Source: Lojkania enalia (Eukaryota; Ascomycota; Dothideomycetes; Pleosporales). Taken from it: 64,000 nt of DNA. Of the stretch, positions 57,191 through 64,000 are shown piece after piece. The position numbers and the translations under genes were made by a program. The notes beneath the pieces are model-generated. The model was not told where the DNA came from. It saw nothing but the letters and a program-made list of their open reading frames with translations, and ran no database searches. The stretch lies in the NCBI GenBank assembly GCA_010094045.1, contig ML986688.1:111054-175053 (forward strand). The letters are read 5' to 3'. Positions within the stretch are counted from its first letter, which is position 1; each line of letters starts with the position of its first letter.

Positions 57191-59244
57191 TGATCCAGAC
57201 TAAGAATTTAGCTGTCCCTTAGAATGGTATACTCGTCAGAAACGTAGCTCTACACCACCGTGCTACTGCAAGTAAAAGGCACGAATAATTAATATCGTTG
57301 ATTCCTGTGTGTAGAATAGTATATATCCTCCAAGAGGAAGATAGCTGTCCACACGGCCCCGGGCCGTTATAGTATTGATGTAGTACACAATCGGGAAAGT
57401 ACAGCTAGAAGCTACTTTGGACACGCTGGCTGGGTGATCGAGGAGCATAAACCCGATAAGAGATCTATAAGTCGGTCTTAGGGAGTCATATGTAATATAG
57501 CAACTATATTACCGTCCTAGAAAGAGAATATAGGAAAGAGTATATAGTACCTTATAATTATTTTTCTATCCTACTATTACACTTTATGTTTGTAATCTAG
57601 AATTTAATATTATCTATAAACTGTATAGTAATACCTAATTTTATATCTCTCTTACTTAAAAAGTTTTATTAGGCTTTTAGTATAATGTCTTAAGGTTAAA
57701 CCTGTTGTCTAAGGTAATATTATAGGTCTTCTAGTACTTAGTTTTCTATATCTCGTTATCTTCTTACAATTGCTACTTCTCGCTATATTCCTTTACAGCA
57801 GCGTCTAAGCACTAGAGATAAGGAGATAAGAAATTTTAGTTGAAGATCCTGCTACTAAAAGGGATAATTAATTAGATAGCGTAGGTAGTATACTTATAAT
57901 ATAAATTGAGGGATAACTGGATAAGTACTTATATGTCTTTTAAGTTACTACTACTCTTCTATATAAAGTTGTTAATAGATATTCTTAGGAATATTATTAT
58001 AGGCTAGTAGTTTACCACCTTACTCAACGTATTAAGTTAGAGCCCTTAATTAAAGCGCCTTAAGATAGTAGTACTTCTACCTTACTAGATCCCGCTAGTA
58101 GTAAGTACTAGATTATAATACGGCCCCGGATATTATATAAGGTAGTAAACGGAGGGTGAAATAGGTACTTTACTAGTTATATTCTCTTTACTTTTAAGTC
58201 GTAATGCTCTCTCTTAAGTATTCGTTACTTAGCTAAGAAGTCTTCTTTATACCCGTTTCCTAATAATATTATTAATAACTATCCTACGTTAATATAAATT
58301 AAAAGTTTATTAAAGGCTTCTTACTAGTATAAAGTAGCTTACTATATACTATAAGTTGCTTTTCTACGATTAGCTAGTTAATTTTAGCCTCGTTAAATTA
58401 CTTAGTAAGGTCCTACTCTGAATACTTCTTTACTACAACAATTTTAGTTAACGTATTCTACTATTAAAGCGGCTAAACTATCGAAGCGGCTACTTTTTCT
58501 TAGCATTACAAATACTATATACGAACTATAATAAATCTATAATACAACCTTCTATTAATTTAATAACAAGGTAGAATTGAGCTTACCTTACAGGCGTATA
58601 AATTAGGCTAGTTTAAAAGCGTATAACGCGCTACTATAGCTTTTAATATATAATATTAATAACTTTCTACTTAACTTTTGTAATAATGCAAAGAAATCGT
58701 TCTACGAAAAGCTTCTTCTTTTCGCTTATCTTATCCTACCCCCAGTTCTACCCCTTTTCCCATCCGTATATAGTTATACACTCTCTTATAAGTAGCTCGG
58801 TAGTTTTTCTATATCCTTTCGTACAAGGCCTATAGGTGTTAATAGAATTCCTAGGTCCCTAATCCCCCACGCACTCCTATATACTTCTAAGTAGATTTAT
58901 ACTGTATTTAGACCTATTATCTTACCTACGCTATTATATTATATAGAAAAACTTAATACTACCAGTAACAGCCTCTTTAATAATATCGCATCGATTGTTT
59001 ATTTAAATATATCTAAGTCTAAGATACGCCTGATTTAGTTTAGGTTATAATACTTATATACCGTTATATTAAATTATTCAGTTACCTAGATAGGATTTTA
59101 GAGATCTTCTATTAACCGAAGCTTTTAGGTTTAGAACTTCCTATCCCCTACGATTAGGATTGCCTTTAGAAAAGCCGTGTAGAGTACGCCTAGGTAGAAA
59201 CTCGGAGACTACTAATAACCTATCAGAATCGGAGGTAACTGCCG
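57191..59244. other. AT-rich repeat island, unassigned
   Basis: Very TA-rich sequence full of stops in all frames. No protein-level resemblance could be recovered here. It is probably the left part or LTR of the Ty3/gypsy relic, or another RIP-destroyed element. No gene is supported. Confidence 0.6.
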
Positions 59245-59689
59245 ATGTCTAACTATAATTTACCTTCTAATTCCTATACTAGAATCGATATACGTGTAAG
59301 TTGTAGTAAGAGTAAGCTTCTATCTATACGTATAGAACAACCGTTACCTCCTATAGGGGGCCTTGCGATAGGCGGACCCCTCTCTATAGGGCCGGTAGTA
59401 AAGAACCTATCTAATTCGGAGGGAAATTAGAGTAAACTAACTCTTGAGGAATAAATTGCAATTTTATAAGAGGAGATTACACGCTTAATATAATAGAGAA
59501 CTATTAGTCCCGATTAACCTCTATAAACCACCAAATCAGTACCGATAATACGCTAAGAAATTTTTACAACTCCCCTAGTAAGAAACCTTTTAGCTACTTC
59601 TAAGCCCCCTTAAACCTATCTTACTAAACGTATACCTAAGATCGAAAGCTTTATAGATAGTAATAAACCTATATTTAAATAATAGTAAG

Positions 59690-60400
59690 CCTCAATTCTA
59701 GACCGACTTAAGATTAATATAGATTACTATCGGATAGAGCGTACACGTATAGCGTTAGTATAGGGATATACCTCTAGTACTGTAAAAGAGTATCTAGAGC
59801 TAAAATACCTAGCTGAATTAGACTAGTATTAGTTTAAGAATGCTAAAGAAATAATTTCGCTTCTACAATTATATTTTATTATAGGTAATAAAGAAATAAA
59901 GGCGCGACAGGCGTTTCAGGTCCTAAGAATAAATAAGAGAGAAGTATTCCCAACTTTTAAAGCTCGCTTTATTAGTACAGCTATTAAAGGATCTATATCC
60001 TAATCTAAGTGGTTCTTCTACCTATAGGATAAGATTCTCCCCAGCCTAAGGATACTAAACCTTAGCTTTAAACTTACATGGAAAGGCTTTTTTAACGCTA
60101 TAGTCGCCTACTTAACAGCCTACGATATAGAAAGGAGAAGCGTTCCTAACCTCCTAGAATAAACTATTAGCCTATAGGTTGCAGCTAAAATAAATTTAGA
60201 TTAGTACCGGAAGGCTTCTAAGAGTTTATCTAAGGTAACCTACAATCTAATACCGCCCTGATCTACTCTAGTATTAACATCTTATTCTACTACAATTACT
60301 CTCTAATAACCTAGTAAGACTCCTGCATCTAAAAAGCATACGACTCTAGATAATTACTATAACTATAGTAAACTAGGATATTTCGCGAACGAATATATAG
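59690..60400 (+). pseudogene. gag relic with destroyed zinc knuckle
   Basis: Gag-like helical sequence interrupted by stops ends in a motif with exact CX2CX4HX4C spacing at 60355-60396, but every zinc ligand codon is TAC or TAT (Tyr). All four changes are explained by G-to-A (Cys) or C-to-T (His) transitions. Confidence 0.75.
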
Positions 60401-60629
60401 TCTTTAAAATATAAGAGATAGAGGTTAAATAAGAGAAGATTAAGGAAGAAGAGTTTCTGGACGTAAATAAGTACTACCTAGATAGTTTTTAGGTGGGAAA
60501 TAGAGACGTTTAGAAAAACTCTCTATTCTAGACTTAAGTAGGTACAACTTATCAAACATTGATTTATTATATTTATTTAGAAGAAAGTACTTTTAAATCC
60601 CCACCGTTCTATATTTAAAAGGCGTTAGT

Positions 60630-60670
60630 ATACAACTAAACGCCCTTGTTAATACTAGTATTTAAGGCTT
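60630..60670 (+). pseudogene. Retroviral-type aspartyl protease relic
   Basis: ALVNTS stands where ALVDTG is expected: Asp codon changed to AAT at 60651 and Gly to AGT at 60657. The catalytic Asp is gone. Confidence 0.65.
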
Positions 60671-61396
60671 CCTGTTTCTCAATTCTACGGTAGCTAGATT
60701 ACTCTCCTAAGCCCTATATATATCGATATAGCGCTTACCCTTTAAAATTACTGTTAAAGGTTTTTAGGACCGAATCTAAACCCTAGTTAATTAGTATATC
60801 TACTTACACCTGCGAATTAATAGGAGAACTATCTAAAACTGCCTATTTATTATTATAGATCTAGGTACTTAGAATTGTATTATTAGTATTAAATAGTTAT
60901 GTTATTTTCAACTCCAGCTAGATATAGATAAAAATCGGATTATATAGCCCTTTAAGTATCCTACTACTTATAATCTATTACCTCCTCTTCTTATATAATT
61001 AACTTAGCCAGTACGTAATAAGAAGGTAGAGCTAGATATCCGGCGACGCGACGCTCTATAGGAAAAGGACTAGTATTAGTAGTCCTATAGTCCAACTATC
61101 TATCATATTAAGGGTCTATTAAGACTGCTAAAACTATATTAATCTTCTATAGCTTATAGTCTAAATAAGCTTAGAGCTCCCGCACGCCTGTATATAATAA
61201 AGTTTAAATCCAATCTAAAGAAAACTTGTTCTCCTATTATCGCTCTTATTACAGCTAATACTTTCCACTTTAATATAAAGAGGAAAGAGAACGAGTTTTT
61301 CTCTACGTCTCTATACGAAATTGAGTAGCTAATTAAGGATAAGCAAGCCCTAAAGCTGGAAGACGAGGCTGAAAACGAAGTACTGGTAAATCTCTA

Positions 61397-62760
61397 ATTA
61401 CCATTTAAATACTATAAATATTAGAATATATTTAGTAAAACTGCGGCTTATTAATTGCCGGAATACTACCCTTATAATTATAAGATTATTCTTATAAAAC
61501 CCCTCCCTAATAGTTACAGCCCGTTGTATAAGTAGAATATTAAGGAGCTGGAAGTAACTAAGAAGTATATTATGGATAATCTATAGAATAGGTATATTAA
61601 GTAGAGTCTAAGCTCTTTTATATTTCTAATCCTTTACGTTTATAAACCTAATAGCAACCTATATATCTATATAGATTATCGTAAATTTAATACTCTTACC
61701 TATAAGAATGTATATCCGATACTGCGCATAGATAAACTCTTATTTAAACCTACTAAGGTAGTAATTTTTACTAAGTTTAATATTCGTGCGGCCTTTAATA
61801 AGATTAGAATAGACTCTAGTTCTAAAGAATATACTACCTTTCAGACTTAATATAGAACCTATAAGTATAAGGTTCTACCTTTTAGATTATATAACAGCCC
61901 AGCAACTTACCAGCGCTATATAAACGACGTACTAATTAACTACCTAGATAACTTCTATATTACTTACCTAGACAACATTTTTATCTACTCTAAAGACGAG
62001 GTGATATATACTATCTATATTAAGAAAGTTCTTAAGAGATTACGTTAAGTAGGATTATAAGTTGATATTAAGAAGAGTAAATTCTATATTACCCGAACTA
62101 AATACCTTAGCTATATCTTCTTAAATAAAGGCCTTAAGGTTAATCTAGAGAAGGTAGAAGTACTATATAACTAGTAGCTACCTACTATTATAACAGGTGT
62201 AAAATCCTTCTTAGGTTTTACTAGATTCTATTAATAGTTTGTACCGGAATTCTCGCGTATCGCAAAGCCAATTATCGTATTATAGAGCTCTATAACCCCT
62301 TTCGTATAGACTTTAGAATGTAATATTACCTTTAAGAAATTAAAGTCAGCCCTATTAAGTATACCTACTCTCTACTATTTTAACCCTGCGTTAGAAATAA
62401 AAATAGAAACTAATACCTCTAATAGAGTAGTTGTAAGAGTACTATTATAGAAACATTCTAATAGAAAATAGTACCCTATAGTATTCTATAGTAAGGTTCT
62501 ATCCGGTTTGGAACTAAATTAGAAGATTTATAATAAGAAACTGTTCGCAATTATTACTACGTTTAAGTAATAGAGGGTAGAACTTACTTCGGTAGCTACT
62601 AGGATTCTAGTATATACCGATTATTACTTACTCGAATATTTTATAACTATAAAGGTATTTAATACTCGTTAAGTTTATTAGACTAAAGAATTAGTTTAGT
62701 ATTAGTTCTAAATCGAGTATACCCTAGATAAAAATAATATTAGAGTAGATATCCTCAATC
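61397..62760 (+). pseudogene. Reverse transcriptase / RNase H relic
   Basis: Recognisable blocks are LPEYYPYNYKIIL, IDYRKFNTLT, FTKFNIRAAFNKIRID, KVLPFRLYNSPATYQRYIND, then TYLDNIFIYSK at about 61962-61994, where the YLDD catalytic box reads YLDN (AAC at 61974). RNase H follows (PALEIKIETNTS, YPIVFYSKVLSGLELN), with the first catalytic Asp (TDAS in homologues) read as Asn. Multiple stops interrupt the frame. Confidence 0.85.
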
Positions 62761-62899
62761 ATCGTAAATAAGATATAGAAAACTTAAAAGTAGCTTAAAC
62801 TAATAACCGGTTAAGAGTCCTATTTAGACCGCATCAACTTTACCCCCGAATTAATATTAAATTAGCCTAGTCCTATATTACCTAAATAATAACTTAAGC

Positions 62900-64000
62900 G
62901 GCTATACTAAACGTTATTAAAGGTTAGGAGTAGGTTATATTACTAGACTCTCTAGAGTTGATTAACGTATTACTATAGGAAAACTAAGCCTCCTTCGCGT
63001 AGGAACGTATACTTCTACCCTATAAGTATTAGATAGAGAACGGACTACTCCTCTATAATAATCGCTTATATATTCTATCAGATTCAGGCCTTTGTACGCG
63101 ACTTATACAAGAGGCTTATAACTAAGTATCCTCCGTATACTTAAACGCTACTAAAACCTATTAGTTACTGTCCCGGAAGTACTACTAGAAGGGTATAGAG
63201 GCTACTTGTAAACAATATATACGGAATTATATTCTATACTGTAAAGCTTATCTAATATAAACCTAAACCCTAGATTTTATCTAATTACTTCTTATACTAA
63301 ATTAACTAATACAGCACCTATATATTAACTTTAAGGATTTTCCTATAGATAAGTCCGGATATAATTAGATTATAGTAGTAATCGATCGCCTATCTAAATA
63401 AGCTATATCTATTCTCTACTATTATATAATTAACGCAAGGGGAATAGCTAAATTATTTATTTAATAGGTGTACCGCTTTAGCTATATACCTGAAACTATT
63501 ATTTTAGACTAAGAACCTTAGTTTATATCTAGTTTCTAGTCCAAATTCTACTGTATCTTAGGCGTAAAGATTAAACTATCTACTACTTATTATAAAGAGA
63601 CTAACGGATAGATAGAGATTATAAATAAGTACATTAATTAGAGACTGCGTTCTTTTATATCCTTCTATTAGGACAACTAGAGCTCTCTATTGCCTATAAT
63701 CGACCGAGTACAAGTAACTCTACTCTATATAACTATTAGAATATCCCTATATTAGATCCTATATGGATTTAAGCCCTATTAAAGTTGGGATTAAAAATAT
63801 TCTGTTAATTCTATTACTATAATAGATAAATTAAATCGTAAAAACACCCTAGCTCTAATAACTCGTATATATATAGCCTAGAAAACTATAAAGGCTAATA
63901 TTAAGAAGGCTTAGGATTATATACGATCTATTATTAACTATTACTAGTAACCGATTAATTAGTAGATTAGTAATATAGTCTACTTAAATACTAAGAACCT
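62900..64000 (+). pseudogene. Integrase relic, incomplete at the window edge
   Basis: The HHCC zinc domain is degraded (EAYN and VYLNATKT where His is expected; RNYILYCKAY with one Cys lost). The DDE core is recognisable: IIVVIDRLSK, then a stop before EPQFISSF, and the Glu-containing ETNG/IEIINKY block. Continues past the window. Confidence 0.8.

Larger units (their letters stand above)
59245..64000 (+). mobile_element. RIP-damaged Ty3/gypsy retrotransposon, runs off the window
   Basis: Plus-strand frames interrupted by many TAA/TAG stops still show gag, protease, reverse transcriptase, RNase H and integrase in Ty3/gypsy order. Integrase after RNase H separates it from Ty1/copia. The left boundary is approximate: a short open frame at 59245-59430 may be the gag start. 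The right end is beyond the window. No LTR could be delimited. Base composition is strongly AT-rich with abundant TA dinucleotides, and the residue losses are transitions, so RIP is the likely cause. Confidence 0.85.

Noticed and set aside
59245..59430. 61-codon open frame as an independent gene
   Set aside because: It lies in the RIP-damaged gypsy relic and is better explained as a surviving piece of gag.
1..64000. tRNA or rRNA genes
   Set aside because: I looked for B-box-like GGTTCGANNCC motifs and their complements; the hits seen were inside coding sequence or lacked an A box and stem pairing.

Overview
The window comes from the nuclear genome of a filamentous ascomycete (Pezizomycotina). 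The evidence is short GT-AG introns (about 48-134 nt) with CTAAC-type branch points, genes packed on both strands, a group I G-alpha ending in CGLI, a MIND-complex Mis13/Dsn1, a Mis-type kinetochore gene set, and an AT-rich island of transposon relics carrying the C-to-T/G-to-A damage expected from repeat-induced point mutation (RIP). I cannot fix the species or class from the sequence.

Layout. 1-2466 holds no gene I can support. 2467-3018 is a small single-pass membrane protein. 4238-5985 is a divergent pair, exosome subunit Rrp46 (-) and peroxisomal E2 Pex4 (+). Then come an uncharacterised multi-pass membrane protein (-), an ADGF/CECR1-type adenosine deaminase (+), a cysteine-rich single-pass membrane protein (+) and a large disordered Pro/His-rich protein (-). 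After a gene-poor gap at 18.6-23.1 kb come serine palmitoyltransferase Lcb2 (-) and a homeodomain transcription factor (-). 31.3-33.5 kb is a second divergent pair, Mdm10 (-) and Mrt4 (+). It is followed by a seven-exon AdipoR/Izh-type membrane protein with microexons (+), Mis13/Dsn1 (-), a C2-C2-EF-PSD phosphatidylserine decarboxylase Psd2 (-), a HAD phosphatase (-) and a group I G-alpha (-). 53.1-55.8 kb is an NLR-like gene (HET, NB-ARC, TPR) split by a frameshift. From 56.3 kb to the end, base composition turns AT-rich and the sequence is dead mobile DNA: a Tc1/mariner-type DDE relic, an unassigned AT-rich stretch, and a Ty3/gypsy relic running off the window.

Most genes are housekeeping and are not organised as a pathway. 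Loose themes are lipid/membrane biology (Lcb2, Psd2, Mdm10, the AdipoR-like protein), RNA/ribosome work (Rrp46, Mrt4) and signalling/development (G-alpha, homeodomain factor). The unusual part is the right end: a non-self-recognition-type NLR with near-identical TPR units, broken at its NB-ARC/TPR junction, beside a RIP-damaged transposon island. I found no tRNA, rRNA or CRISPR signature. Exon boundaries were read by eye from splice consensus, reading phase and remembered family consensus, so they are models rather than transcript-proven structures.
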